Positions 16,608 through 25,003 of a stretch of 59,995 nucleotides of DNA are shown piece by piece. Under the pieces are notes generated by a model. That model had not been told where the DNA came from, did no database searches, and worked only from the letters and a program-made list of their open reading frames with translations. The translations under genes and the position numbers were made by a program. Source of the DNA: Jiangella asiatica. Lineage in GTDB: Bacteria > Actinomycetota > Actinomycetes > Jiangellales > Jiangellaceae. The stretch spans positions 1 to 59,995 of the forward strand of contig NZ_SMKZ01000042.1 of the NCBI RefSeq assembly GCF_004349065.1, written 5' to 3'. The number at the start of each line of letters is the position of its first letter. The first letter of the stretch is position 1.

Positions 16608-18110
16608 TCAGTGGATCATGGCGGGTGCGCCTTCGCCCTCGCCTTCGAACGCGGCCTCCTCGCTCTCCGGGGTCGCGTTCACGAACACGAACGCGATGGC
16701 CGCGGCGACGACCAGGATGCCGACGGCCCACCAGATGGCCGTGGTGTAGCCGTTCACCATGCCCTGCAGCTGCACCAGCTCCGGCGACGAGGCGCCGGCC
16801 AGGTGCGCGCTGATGTACGACGTCGTCGCGCTGGCGGCGATGGTGTTGAGCAGCGCCGTTCCGATCGCGCCGCCGACCTGCTGCGACGTGTTGATCATCG
16901 CCGAGGCGATACCGGAGTCGCGCGGCTCGACGCCGTAGGTGGCCAGGCTCATGGCGGGCATGAACGTCGCGCCCAGGCCGACGCCGAGCAGCAACTGCGC
17001 CGGCAGCAGGACGCCCGCGTAGGAACTGTCGACCTCCATCTGGGTCAGGATGAGCATGCCCAGTGCGCCCACCAGCAGGCCCGGCGTCATGATGTAGCGG
17101 GCCGGAACCCGCGTCATCAGCCGGGTGCCGATCTGCGTGGAGCCGACGATCATGCCGGCGACCATCGGGAGGAACGCGACTCCGCTGCGGATCGGGCTGT
17201 AGCCCTTCACGATCTGCAGGTAGTAGGTGAGGAACAGGAACAGACCGAACATCGCGATGACGGCCAGGCCCAGCGACAGGTAGACACCGCCTCGGTTGCG
17301 GTCGACCACGACGCGCAGCGGTAGCAGCGGCGCCTTGACGCGCTGCTCCACCAGGACGAATGCGCCCAGCAGGAGCACCGTCAGCACGAACATGGAGATG
17401 GTGCCGGCTTCGCTCCAGCCCTCGGACTCGGCTCGGGTGAAGCCGTAGACCAGGGCGACCAGGCCCAGCGTGCCGAGCAGGGTGCCCGGGATGTCCAGAG
17501 GCGAACGGTTGCGCGCGCCCTTCGGCTCGAACACCTGGGTCTGGGCGCCGACGAACGCGATGGCCGCGATCGGGATGTTGACGAAGAACACCCAGCGCCA
17601 GTCGAGGTACTCGGTGAGAATGCCGCCGAGGATCAGGCCGATGGCAGCGCCGCCACCGGCGATGGCACCGAAGATGCCGAACGCCTTGGCGCGCTCCTTG
17701 GTGTCGGTGAACATGACCGCCAGCAGCGACAATGCCGCCGGTGCGAGCAGGGCGCCGAACGCACCCTGCAGGGCGCGCGAGGCGAACATCATGAGCTCGT
17801 TCGCCGCCGCGCCACCGAGGGCCGACGCCCCGGCGAAGCCGATCAGGCCGGTTAGGAAGGTGTTCTTGCGCCCCCACATGTCGGCGACGCGGCCGCCGAG
17901 CAGCAGCAGGCCGCCGAACGCCAGCGCGTAGGCGGTGATGACCCACTGCCGGTTGGCGTCGGAGATGCCGAGGTCGGCCTGCGCTGATGGGAGCGCGATG
18001 TTGACGATGGTGGCGTCGAGCACGACCATCAGCTGGGCCACGGCGATGAACGCCAGCGCCCGCCAGCGGCGCGGATCAGGTTGTGTTGCGTCAGGCATCA
18101 GGAAGTCCAA
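16608..18110 (-). CDS. MFS drug exporter of the DHA2 (EmrB/QacA) family
   Basis: A 500-residue integral membrane protein with about 14 hydrophobic helices, expected to export hydrophobic or cationic compounds using the proton gradient. Helix 1 carries the DHA2 motif VVLDATIVNIALPSAQADLG, and motif A follows as GGRVADMWGRKNTFL. A motif C-like Gly-rich stretch is AIAGGGAAIGLILGG. The C-terminal tail is acidic (PESEEAAFEGEGEG). Two starts are possible, ATG 18110 and ATG 18098 (MPDATQPDPRRW); the second gives the more typical N-terminus. The TetR gene 76 bp upstream on the same strand is the probable regulator, and a strong hairpin ends the unit. Confidence 0.93.
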   Translation of the reverse strand: MDFLMPDATQPDPRRWRALAFIAVAQLMVVLDATIVNIALPSAQADLGISDANRQWVITAYALAFGGLLLLGGRVADMWGRKNTFLTGLIGFAGASALGGAAANELMMFASRALQGAFGALLAPAALSLLAVMFTDTKERAKAFGIFGAIAGGGAAIGLILGGILTEYLDWRWVFFVNIPIAAIAFVGAQTQVFEPKGARNRSPLDIPGTLLGTLGLVALVYGFTRAESEGWSEAGTISMFVLTVLLLGAFVLVEQRVKAPLLPLRVVVDRNRGGVYLSLGLAVIAMFGLFLFLTYYLQIVKGYSPIRSGVAFLPMVAGMIVGSTQIGTRLMTRVPARYIMTPGLLVGALGMLILTQMEVDSSYAGVLLPAQLLLGVGLGATFMPAMSLATYGVEPRDSGIASAMINTSQQVGGAIGTALLNTIAASATTSYISAHLAGASSPELVQLQGMVNGYTTAIWWAVGILVVAAAIAFVFVNATPESEEAAFEGEGEGAPAMIH

Positions 18111-18186
18111 TCACGATCTTTGCGTGCATCCAGACAGGGTGCGTCTACGGATATGACGTAGTAAGCCGGGGAGATGTGACGAGGGC

Positions 18187-18837
18187 TCAGGCCGTGGCCG
18201 GGTCGAGGTCCTCGAAAGTCACCGCCGATCCACACAGCTCGGAGCGGGCGGGCGTACGCAGGCCGTCCAGGAAGAGCTGCAGGTGCCGGTGCATGAACCG
18301 CTCCACGAGTGCACACACGGTTCCGGGCACCGGTCGGGTGAGCTGGGTGATCGCGACCATGAGATCACCGATCGCGACGTCGGTCCGCAGCTGACCGGAC
18401 CGGCGCGCGTTGTCCATGAGGCGTTCGACCGACGCCTCCAAGCGTTCGCGGGCCTCCACGACGTGGGGATCGTTCTTGTCGAACCCGTCGTGGAGCAGGG
18501 AACAGAGCGCACCGACGCGTTCGTCGGCGGCTCGATGGACGAAGCGCCGCAGCGCCTCGAACGGGTCGGGTTCCTCGGCGAAGGCGGCCTCGGCCTGTTC
18601 GGTGACGCGGGCCATCGAGTACGACGCCACGACGTGGACGAGCTCGCGGCGGTCGGCGAAGTGACGGTAGAGCGTGGCGTTGCCCACCCCGGCGCGATGT
18701 GCGATGGCGTCGAGCGGCACACCCGGCCCGTGTTCGACGAACGCCTCACGGGCCGCGGCGATGATGCGCTCGCGGTTGCGGGTGGCGTCGGTTCGGGTCG
18801 AGGCGGCCTTGCGATCGGCCGTCGCTGTCGCGCCCAT
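18187..18837 (-). CDS. TetR-family regulator of the adjacent MFS exporter
   Basis: A 216-residue one-domain repressor. The N-terminal helix-turn-helix is in VPLDAIAHRAGVGNATLYRH, followed by FADRRELVHVVASY. The C-terminal ligand-binding half is variable, as in family members that sense small effectors such as antibiotics or dyes. The start ATG 18837 is preceded by GAAGGGGGGA. TetR then MFS in the same direction suggests one transcript with autoregulation. Its upstream region has several CGGGGA-type palindromes, which are candidate operators, and a CRP-like site. Confidence 0.88.
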   Translation of the reverse strand: MGATATADRKAASTRTDATRNRERIIAAAREAFVEHGPGVPLDAIAHRAGVGNATLYRHFADRRELVHVVASYSMARVTEQAEAAFAEEPDPFEALRRFVHRAADERVGALCSLLHDGFDKNDPHVVEARERLEASVERLMDNARRSGQLRTDVAIGDLMVAITQLTRPVPGTVCALVERFMHRHLQLFLDGLRTPARSELCGSAVTFEDLDPATA

Positions 18838-18876
18838 CTGGTCCCCCCTTCGAGATCACACAAGAACCGGAGAGAT

Positions 18877-18950
18877 TTTCCCCGATTCACGAACCGGGGA
18901 AAGCGCCCCCGATTCGACGGACACGAGCTGAAACGGGGATCGGTTCCCCG
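18877..18950 (-). promoter_or_regulatory. Candidate TetR operator cluster
   Basis: Two palindromes lie 30-110 bp upstream of the tetR start. One has arms TTTCCCCG (18877-18884) and CGGGGAAA (18895-18902). The other has CGGGGA (18934-18939) and TCCCCG (18945-18950). CCCCGATTC occurs in both the first arm and again near 18907. The spacing to the start codon fits the promoter area. The rest of the 308-bp gap 18838-19145 holds no coding frame that I trust. Confidence 0.45.
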
Positions 18951-18968
18951 GATATTTCTGCCGATGGA

Positions 18969-18984
18969 TGTGACCTGTGTCACA
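18969..18984. promoter_or_regulatory. CRP/GlxR-type binding site
   Basis: TGTGACCTGTGTCACA matches the classical TGTGA-N6-TCACA palindrome exactly in both half sites. Actinobacterial cAMP-receptor homologues (GlxR/Crp) bind this type of sequence. It lies about 130 bp upstream of the tetR start and is a candidate link of the exporter unit to global control. Confidence 0.5.
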
Positions 18985-19145
18985 TGGATGTCGTGGCGAC
19001 GTCGCGCCCGATTGACCACCGTCGCAGCGCGGCGCAGTCGGGTGCAACCGAATTTCCGGTCATGTCGATCCTCCCCCCAGGTCAATGGCTGAGCACGAAC
19101 CTACGCGGAGGGTCCGACAAAGTCTGCGGAGCGGTCAGGCGGTGT

Positions 19146-19523
19146 TCAGCGTGACGGCGGAGCGTTCCCTTCGCTCACGTCGACCACCCAGGCGCGGCGC
19201 TCGGCGATCAGGCCGTCGCGCATGACGAACACCTCGGCCATCGACATCAGCATTACCGTGCCGTCGACGCGCCGGGCCGCTCCGGTGAGCTCGGCCATCA
19301 CGACGTCGTCCTGCTCGACCATCCGGACGACCTCGAGCTCGGGCGGGCCGTCGAACTCCGGTCCGCCGTCGATGGCCTGGTCGTAGGCCTGCTTGCCGAC
19401 GAGGTGGAAGGCGCCGACGACCGTCCACTCGATGTCGTCGGTCAGGCAGGACAGGATCCGCTCATGATCGCCGGTGCGGAATCCGTCAAGGTAGCGCTGG
19501 ACGGTCTCGGTGTTCGTCGACAC
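19146..19523 (-). CDS. SnoaL-like/NTF2-fold protein
   Basis: A 125-residue single-domain protein of the SnoaL-like superfamily. It starts with the typical helix STNTETVQRYLDGFRTGDHERI, then LSCLTDDIEWTV and a set of beta strands (DVVMAELTGAARRVDGTVML, MSMAEVFVMRDGLIAERRAW). Members bind small ligands or act as isomerases and cyclases; many are of unknown role, as here. GTG 19523 is chosen because GAAGGAG lies 7 bases upstream; the longer open frame beyond it is antisense to hrcA. It is divergent from hrcA, with the CIRCE element in the shared gap. Confidence 0.82.
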   Translation of the reverse strand: MSTNTETVQRYLDGFRTGDHERILSCLTDDIEWTVVGAFHLVGKQAYDQAIDGGPEFDGPPELEVVRMVEQDDVVMAELTGAARRVDGTVMLMSMAEVFVMRDGLIAERRAWVVDVSEGNAPPSR

Positions 19524-19646
19524 TCGTGCTCCTTCGGCGCGTGCTGTCACGATCTGTTCTCCGGGATGGTTCGATGATGCCATTCCCGATCCGCAGCGCC
19601 CGCCGGCGGATCGGGACGCGACGCGGTGCCGTCCGATTACGTAGAA

Positions 19647-19673
19647 TTGGCACTTCGAAGGGTCGAGTGCCAG
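19647..19673 (+). promoter_or_regulatory. CIRCE operator (HrcA-binding site)
   Basis: TTGGCACTT, nine bases CGAAGGGTC, then GAGTGCCAG: 8 of 9 positions pair across the repeat, matching the CIRCE consensus of two 9-bp arms with a 9-bp spacer. It lies 27 bp upstream of the hrcA start codon, so it should mediate HrcA autorepression and heat-shock induction of hrcA-dnaJ. Confidence 0.9.
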
Positions 19674-19700
19674 TGCGATCGCGACAGGAGGTGTGCTCGG

Positions 19701-20723
19701 TTGTCCGTCGATGACCGGAAGCTCGACGTCCTGCGGGCGATCGTCGAGGACTACGTCGCCACCCAGGAGCCGGTCGGCTCGAAGGCCTTGGCCGACCGTC
19801 ACCAGCTGGGGGTGTCGCCGGCCACCATCCGCAACGACATGGCCGCGCTGGAGGACGACGGCTACATCGCCCAGCCGCACACCAGCGCCGGCCGGGTGCC
19901 CACCGACAAGGGCTACCGCCTGTTCGTGGACAGGCTGTCCACGGTCAAGCCGCTGTCGCCGCCGGAGCGCCGTGCCATCCAGACCTTCCTCGACGGCGCC
20001 GTCGACCTCGACGACGTCGTGTCCCGCACGGTGCGGCTGCTGGCGCAGCTCACGCGCCAGGCCGCCGTCGTGCAGTACCCCTCGCTGAGCCGCTCGACGG
20101 TGCGCCATGTCGAGCTGGTCATGCTGGCGCCCGCGCGCGTCCTCGTGGTCCTCATCACCGACACCGGCCGGGTCGAGCAGCGCGTCGTCGAGCTGCCCAC
20201 CGACGCCGACGACGTCCTGGTCGGCGAGCTTCGCGCGCGCATCAACGCGCTGGTCGTCGGGCAGGACTTCGCCAACGTCGAGAGCCGCGTCACGGAGCTG
20301 CCCGATCGGTTCGGGCCCGAGGACCGCGCCACCGTCGCCGCCGTCACCGCAACGCTGCTGGCCACGCTGATCGAGCGGCACGAGGAGCGGGTCGCCGTCG
20401 CCGGCACGGCCAACCTGGCCCGCTACGGGCAGGAGTTCGACCACGAGCTGGAGCCGCTGCTGTCCGCGCTGGAGGAGCAGGTCGTGCTGCTGCGGCTGCT
20501 CGGCGAGGCCACCAGTCCGGCCACGTTCCGGGTGCGTATCGGCAGCGAGAACGCGCCGTCCGGGCTGTCCGCCACCTCCGTCGTCACCACCGGCTACGGG
20601 CCGGGCGAACTGGCGCTGGCTAGCATGGGTGTGGTCGGGCCGACCCGAATGGACTATCCCGGGACGATCGCGGCGGTTGGCGCTGTTGCTCGATATGTCA
20701 GCAAGATCCTCTCGGCTCACTAG
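19701..20723 (+). CDS. hrcA: Heat-inducible transcription repressor HrcA
   Basis: A 340-residue repressor of class I heat-shock genes; it binds CIRCE and is kept active by GroEL. The N-terminal winged helix is in [20 protein letters not shown] and [20 protein letters not shown], followed by [20 protein letters not shown], the HrcA hallmark. The GAF-like domain and the C-terminal [20 protein letters not shown] segment complete the protein. The start is TTG 19701, supported by the perfect AGGAGG at 19687-19692; the longer frame from 19626 would run through the CIRCE element. It is followed 2 bp later by dnaJ. Confidence 0.95.
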   Translation: MSVDDRKLDVLRAIVEDYVATQEPVGSKALADRHQLGVSPATIRNDMAALEDDGYIAQPHTSAGRVPTDKGYRLFVDRLSTVKPLSPPERRAIQTFLDGAVDLDDVVSRTVRLLAQLTRQAAVVQYPSLSRSTVRHVELVMLAPARVLVVLITDTGRVEQRVVELPTDADDVLVGELRARINALVVGQDFANVESRVTELPDRFGPEDRATVAAVTATLLATLIERHEERVAVAGTANLARYGQEFDHELEPLLSALEEQVVLLRLLGEATSPATFRVRIGSENAPSGLSATSVVTTGYGPGELALASMGVVGPTRMDYPGTIAAVGAVARYVSKILSAH

Positions 20724-20725
20724 GG

Positions 20726-21877
20726 ATGACAAGGGTGCCCAGCACGGACTACTACGAAGTTCTCGGCGTGCCGAAGGACGCTTCCAGTGAGCAGATCAAG
20801 AAGGCCTATCGACGGTTGGCGCGGCAGCTGCACCCCGACGTCAACCCCGACCCCGAGACGCAGGAGCGCTTCAAGGAGGTCGTCACCGCCTATGAGGTGC
20901 TGAACGACCCCCGCAAGCGTGAGATGTACGACCTCGGGGCCGACCCACTTGCCAGTGGCGGGGGCGCCGGCGGCAACTTCGGTGGAGCGTTCTCGTTCAC
21001 CGACATCATGGACGCGTTCTTCGGTGGCGGCGGCACGAGCCGCGGCCCGCGCAGCCGGGTCCGGCGCGGCCAGGACGCCCTGGTCCAGCTGAAGATCGAG
21101 CTGGCCGACACCGTCTTCGGTGCCACCCGGGAGCTCCAGGTCGACACCGCCGTCGTCTGCGGTGTCTGCGAGGGCGCCGGCACGGCCAAGGGCGCGCAGC
21201 GGGTCACCTGCCCCACCTGCCAGGGCCAGGGCGAGGTCAGCCAGGTCCAGCGGTCGTTCCTCGGCCAGGTCATGACCACCCGGCCGTGCCCGGCCTGCCA
21301 GGGCTTCGGCACCATCAACCCCAACCCGTGCGTGGAGTGCGCCGGCGACGGCCGGGTGCGCACCCGGCGCAGCCTGACCATCAAGATCCCGGCCGGCGTC
21401 GACAACGGCACCCGCATCCAGCTGTCCGGCCAGGGCGAGGTTGGCCCCGGCGGCGGACCGGCCGGCGACCTCTACGTCGAGCTGGCGGTCATCCCGCACC
21501 CGGTCTTCACCCGCAACGGCGACAACCTCCACTGCACGCTCCCGCTGCCCATGACGGCGGCCGCGCTGGGCACGAGCGTCGAGATCGAGACGTTCGACGG
21601 CACGGCGACGGTGGAGATCCGGCCCGGAGCGCAGCACGGTGAGCAGCTCAAGCTCGGCGCGCGCGGCGTGCCCAAGCTTCGTGGCACCGGCCGCGGCGAC
21701 CTGCTGATCCACCTCGACGTGCAGACGCCCACCAAGCTCGACGCCCGGCAGGAAGAGCTGCTGCGCGAGCTCGCGGCGCTGCGCAACGAGGAGTCCGTCC
21801 CCGGGCCCGGGGCGGCGGCGCAGCAGGGCAACCTGTTCACCCGCATCCGCGACGCCTTCAAGGAAGGCCTCGCCTGA
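20726..21877 (+). CDS. dnaJ: Chaperone DnaJ (type I, DnaJ2 of actinobacteria)
   Basis: A 383-residue Hsp40 co-chaperone that stimulates DnaK ATPase and delivers unfolded substrates. The J domain with the HPD motif (QLHPDVN, about residue 36) is followed by a short Gly/Phe-rich linker (about 75-105). Four zinc-binding CxxCxGxG repeats follow: [24 protein letters not shown] and CVECAGDG (about 146-210). Two beta-sandwich substrate domains end the protein. The 2-bp distance to hrcA indicates an hrcA-dnaJ operon under CIRCE. This copy is the hrcA-linked one; a second dnaJ beside dnaK-grpE would be expected elsewhere. GTG 20735 is an alternative start. Confidence 0.95.
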   Translation: MTRVPSTDYYEVLGVPKDASSEQIKKAYRRLARQLHPDVNPDPETQERFKEVVTAYEVLNDPRKREMYDLGADPLASGGGAGGNFGGAFSFTDIMDAFFGGGGTSRGPRSRVRRGQDALVQLKIELADTVFGATRELQVDTAVVCGVCEGAGTAKGAQRVTCPTCQGQGEVSQVQRSFLGQVMTTRPCPACQGFGTINPNPCVECAGDGRVRTRRSLTIKIPAGVDNGTRIQLSGQGEVGPGGGPAGDLYVELAVIPHPVFTRNGDNLHCTLPLPMTAAALGTSVEIETFDGTATVEIRPGAQHGEQLKLGARGVPKLRGTGRGDLLIHLDVQTPTKLDARQEELLRELAALRNEESVPGPGAAAQQGNLFTRIRDAFKEGLA

Positions 21878-21912
21878 CCCGCCGCCGCCCGCTAACCCGC
21901 CGCCGCCCGCCT

Positions 21913-22014
21913 GACCTGGAAATGATCACGTTCAGCACGAGATCTCGTGTCACACCGCGCTCGCAATCATGGTGAGGCTCGGGGGATCCTGCTGAACGTG
22001 ATCATTTCGAGGTC
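21913..22014 (+). repeat. Cloverleaf-like palindromic repeat, copy A1 (full)
   Basis: Outer arms 21913-21937 and 21990-22014 pair over 25 bp with one mismatch; the core is GAAATGATCACGTTCAGCA. Inside are a self-complementary CACGAGATCTCGTG (21936-21949) and a weak second hairpin ending CATGGTG. It lies 36 bp after the dnaJ stop. The gap 21878-22308 otherwise holds only two copies of CCCGCCGCCGCCCGC (about 21881-21910) and the partial copy A2. Confidence 0.85.
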
Positions 22015-22098
22015 CCGGTGTGAAATTGGTGCAATTGAGCAGGCGGTGGGGGACAGCGATGCCACACCCGGTGCCCCCACGGATGCAGCAGGAGTGCC

Positions 22099-22160
22099 CG
22101 GAATGATCACGTTCAGCGCGAGATCTCGTGGTGCATTATGCCTGCGAGCCCCACGAGGGT
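22099..22160 (+). repeat. Degraded partial copy A2 of the cloverleaf repeat
   Basis: It has GGAATGATCACGTTCAGC followed by GCGAGATCTCGTGG and a diverged GTGCATTATGCCTGCGAGCC, which aligns with the first 60% of the full repeat. The closing outer arm is absent. It lies in the same orientation as A1, 85 bp further on, and upstream of rsmE. Confidence 0.7.
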
Positions 22161-22308
22161 CGGGCGGGACTGGTGATGAGACGGGAGCCCGAGGCCTCCT
22201 CTCATCGCCGGTGGATGAGGCAGCTGTGGATGACATTGGCCGGAACCTGTCCGACTCGACGACACTGGTGACTCGTGACGCGCGAGAAGTCTTGGTGATG
22301 GGCCGTCC

Positions 22309-23046
22309 ATGAGTGCTCCGGTGTTCATCGCCGACGGCGACGCGCTGCGGGCGTCGGACGAGGTGCTGCTCGGCGGGGACGAGGGCCGGCATGCCGCCGT
22401 CGTCCGCCGCATCACCGTCGGCGAGACCGTCGAGCTCACCGACGGGGCGGGGCACCTGGCCCGCTGCGTCGTCGTCGGCGCCTCCAAGCAGGGCATCACC
22501 TGCGCGGTGCACGAGCGGGTCGACGTGCCGGAGCCGCGGCCGCGCGTCGTCGTCGCCCAGGCCGTCCCCAAGGGCGACCGCGGCGAGACAGCCGTCGAGA
22601 CCCTCACCGAGGTCGGCGTCGACGAGATCCTGCCCTGGTCGGCGCAGCGCTGCATGGTCCGCTGGAGCGGCGAGCGCGGCGACAAGGCGCTGCGGCGGTG
22701 GCGGTCGACGGCGCGCGAGGCGGCCAAGCAGGCGCGGCGGGCGTGGTTGCCGTCGATCGGCGGGCTGACGACCACCTCCGTGCTGGCCGCACGCGCCCGC
22801 GCCGCCGCGCTGGCGGTGGTCCTGCACGAGGAGGCGCCGGGGCCGCTGGCGTCCGTCGAGGCTCCCTACGACGGCGACATCTTGCTGGTGGTGGGTCCGG
22901 AAGGCGGGGTCGCGCCGGAGGAGATCGCGGCGCTGGAGGCCGCCGGCGCCGTGACTGCCCGGATGGGGCCGACCGTGCTGCGCACCTCCACCGCCGGGAC
23001 GGTCGCCGCCGGCATTCTGCTGGCCCGCACCCGTCGCTGGGCTTGA
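22309..23046 (+). CDS. rsmE: 16S rRNA m3U1498 methyltransferase
   Basis: A 245-residue SPOUT-class enzyme that methylates U1498 of 16S rRNA with S-adenosylmethionine. An N-terminal PUA-like RNA-binding domain is followed by the methyltransferase domain. The latter contains VVVAQAVPKGDRGE, REAAKQARRAWLP (family ExxxQxxR-like), VVGPEGGVAPEEI, and the SAM-binding knot MGPTVLRTSTAG. Its position after dnaJ is the actinobacterial norm, but here a 430-bp repeat-containing gap separates them, so it probably has its own promoter. It converges with the GerMN-domain gene, 7 bp apart. Confidence 0.93.
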   Translation: MSAPVFIADGDALRASDEVLLGGDEGRHAAVVRRITVGETVELTDGAGHLARCVVVGASKQGITCAVHERVDVPEPRPRVVVAQAVPKGDRGETAVETLTEVGVDEILPWSAQRCMVRWSGERGDKALRRWRSTAREAAKQARRAWLPSIGGLTTTSVLAARARAAALAVVLHEEAPGPLASVEAPYDGDILLVVGPEGGVAPEEIAALEAAGAVTARMGPTVLRTSTAGTVAAGILLARTRRWA

Positions 23047-23053
23047 CCACGGG

Positions 23054-24130
23054 CTACTCGACGGTGAACGTGCGCGAATCGCTCATCGGAGGGCGGCCCT
23101 CCCCGCCGGACGGGTCGTCCTCGGTGATCACGACCTCGTACGTGCCCGGCTCCAGGTCGACCTGGAACTCGAACTCCGCGAACGTGCAGCACTCGGTGGC
23201 CGTCGCCGCACCCTCGTCGACCACCTCGCCGTCGCGCCGGATCTCCCACGGGACGTTGGCCTCGAACGTCGCCGCCTCGCCGCGCACCGTGACCGGGCTG
23301 GTCACCGTCGCGCCCTCGGTCGGCTCGTTGAGCTGCATCACCTGGCGCACGTCCAGCGGCTCGGCCCGCGGCACCGGCTCGGTGAGCGGCACCTCGCCCA
23401 GCGCGTCGACCGCCTCGCCCTCGACGGTGATGCGCACCGGCAGCGAGCCGTCCAGGTCGAACGTCGCGGCCGCCGCCGTCGCCGTGTAGACGACCTGCTG
23501 CACGGCCAGCTCCGCCGCCGATGGCTCGCCGGAGTCGCGGGTGATCTCCGGCAGGGCGGTGAGGTCGACGGTGATGGCGTCGTCGCCGACCTCTGCCGAG
23601 CGGATCAGGCCGGACTGCCAGAGGCTGGTGTAGTCGGGGTCGGTCGGGCTGGCGACCTGGCGCAGCGCCGCGAGCACCGGCGGGTCGGCGGACTCGATGG
23701 TCTGGAACTCGCGCGCCAGCCGGGACCCGGCGCCGGAGTCGGCGACGAAATAGACCGGAACGGTGATCGTCTCGACCGGCCCGGTCGCCGACGGTGTCGG
23801 GTCCGGCCCGGGCGTGGTCTCGCCGCCGGACGGGCTGGGCGGCGTCGACGGGGTCTCGGCCGGGGTTCGCGACGGCGTGGACGTCGTGGTGGCGATGGGG
23901 TCGTCGTCGGAGCCGTTGAGGGCCACCACGCCGCCGATCAGGACCGCCACCGCCAGCGCCGTCGCCCCGGCCAAGCCGAGCACGACGGGCCGGCGCCACA
24001 GCGGCACCACCGCCGTCCGCCGCCGGATGCGCGCCAGCCCGTCCGGGCCCGGCTCGACCTGCTCGGCAGCGCGGTGCAGCGCGTCGTGGAGGCGGCGCTC
24101 CTCCGGGGTGAGGTCGTCGGGGGTGTTCAC
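23054..24130 (-). CDS. Membrane-anchored GerMN/Gmad2 domain protein, partner of the SigE-like factor
   Basis: A 358-residue protein. Residues 1-47 are cytoplasmic and charged (TPDDLTPEERRLHDALHRAA), followed by one transmembrane helix (about 48-70) and a Thr/Pro/Ser-rich linker. Next come a GerMN-like domain (VETITVPVYFVADSG to about residue 250) and a C-terminal Gmad2 immunoglobulin-like domain (VMQLNEPTEGATVTSPVTVR to the end). Such domains occur in sporulation and cell-surface proteins. Here the one-helix layout and tight coupling to a sigma factor gene make it a candidate membrane sensor or anti-sigma-like protein (inference). GTG 24130 has GAGGAGG at ideal spacing, and that site overlaps the sigma gene's stop region. 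Confidence 0.8.
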   Translation of the reverse strand: MNTPDDLTPEERRLHDALHRAAEQVEPGPDGLARIRRRTAVVPLWRRPVVLGLAGATALAVAVLIGGVVALNGSDDDPIATTTSTPSRTPAETPSTPPSPSGGETTPGPDPTPSATGPVETITVPVYFVADSGAGSRLAREFQTIESADPPVLAALRQVASPTDPDYTSLWQSGLIRSAEVGDDAITVDLTALPEITRDSGEPSAAELAVQQVVYTATAAAATFDLDGSLPVRITVEGEAVDALGEVPLTEPVPRAEPLDVRQVMQLNEPTEGATVTSPVTVRGEAATFEANVPWEIRRDGEVVDEGAATATECCTFAEFEFQVDLEPGTYEVVITEDDPSGGEGRPPMSDSRTFTVE

Positions 24131-24140
24131 GGCTGCCTCC

Positions 24141-24653
24141 TCACGACCACTCGGCCAGCGCCGCGCGCAGCCCGGCCATGCCGCGCGAGGCATGGCTCTT
24201 CACGGCTCCGTTGCTGATCTTCATCGCACTCGCGATCTCCGATTCGGACAGGCCACCGTAGTAGCGCAGGACCAGCGCCTCGCGCTGGCGGGAGGGAAGC
24301 CCGCGCAGGGCGTCGACGACGGCGGACGTGGCGGCGTCGAGGACGGCGAGGTGCTCCGCGCTGGGCTCGTGGCCCGGCGGCTCGGCCGGATGCCGGGCGG
24401 CGACCCCGCGCCGTCGTTGGACCGAGCGGCACCCGTGCACGACCGATGTGCGCAGATACGAGACGGCCGCCGCGGGGTCACGCAGCCGTCGCCAGCGTCG
24501 GTGCAGCGCCACGAACGCGTCCTGGACGACCTCCTCGGCGACCGCATGGTCGCCCTGCAGCAGGGTCGCCAGGCGGACGAGGCGGACGTAGTGAGCCGCA
24601 TAGAGCTCGGTGATCGCTTCGTCGGCACCGGACTCGATCCTGTCCTCCACCAC
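24141..24653 (-). CDS. ECF RNA polymerase sigma factor, SigE-family (SigE_fam)
   Basis: A 170-residue two-domain sigma factor. Region 2 includes YAAHYVRLVRLATLLQGD and AEEVVQDAFVALHRRW, which bind core polymerase and melt the -10 element. Region 4 includes LPSRQREALVLRYYGGLSES and EIASAMKISNGAVKSHASRG, the -35 helix-turn-helix. This compact form is the actinobacterial SigE-like group (distinct from E. coli SigE), usually followed by a membrane protein gene. The GTG 24653 start is followed by a second GTG. It ends 10 bp before the GerMN gene start, so the two are translationally linked. Confidence 0.92.
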   Translation of the reverse strand: MVEDRIESGADEAITELYAAHYVRLVRLATLLQGDHAVAEEVVQDAFVALHRRWRRLRDPAAAVSYLRTSVVHGCRSVQRRRGVAARHPAEPPGHEPSAEHLAVLDAATSAVVDALRGLPSRQREALVLRYYGGLSESEIASAMKISNGAVKSHASRGMAGLRAALAEWS

Positions 24654-24764
24654 ATACCCCTACTGACGCGTTGCCGGCCGTGCTGGTTTACCGGCCGGCG
24701 CCGGTTCCCGATGCGGGCCCTAACCGTAGGCGATCTCGGAGACGATCTTCAGCCGAACGGCTGC

Positions 24765-24841
24765 CATCACGAGGATTGTGCGCGCGCCACGAGTCACCTG
24801 TGTCGTCCGTGCGACACGAGATTTCGTGGTGAACGTAATCC
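24765..24841 (-). repeat. Degraded copy of the cloverleaf repeat (A3b)
   Basis: Read on the minus strand, it has the start of the repeat, GATTACGTTCACCACGAAAT, a CACGAAATCTCGTG-like hairpin, and a diverged remainder ending CCTCGTGATG, which matches copy A4. It has an internal insertion and lacks the closing arm. It directly abuts the intact copy A3. The 350-bp gap 24654-25003 otherwise holds only the presumed sigma-factor promoter. Confidence 0.6.
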
Positions 24842-24842
24842 G

Positions 24843-24932
24843 GAAATGATCACGTTCAGCAGGATCCCCCGAGCGTCACCATGATTGCGAGCATGGTGTG
24901 ACACGACATTTCGTGCTGAACGTGATCATTTC
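24843..24932 (-). repeat. Cloverleaf-like palindromic repeat, copy A3 (full)
   Basis: Perfect 19-bp outer arms, GAAATGATCACGTTCAGCA (24843-24861) and its complement (24914-24932). Inside are two hairpins: CACCATG-ATTGCGAG-CATGGTG with a perfect 7-bp stem, and CACGACATTTCGTG. The copy is inverted relative to A1 and A4, and matches the orientation of the minus-strand LCP gene whose 3' end is 71 bp away. Confidence 0.88.
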
Positions 24933-25003
24933 GGGGGTCCCGCGCGCCCACCGATGCAGCAGGTGAGCCTCATGTGCCGCGGAGGCGAGGTCCGGCGGCG
25001 TGG

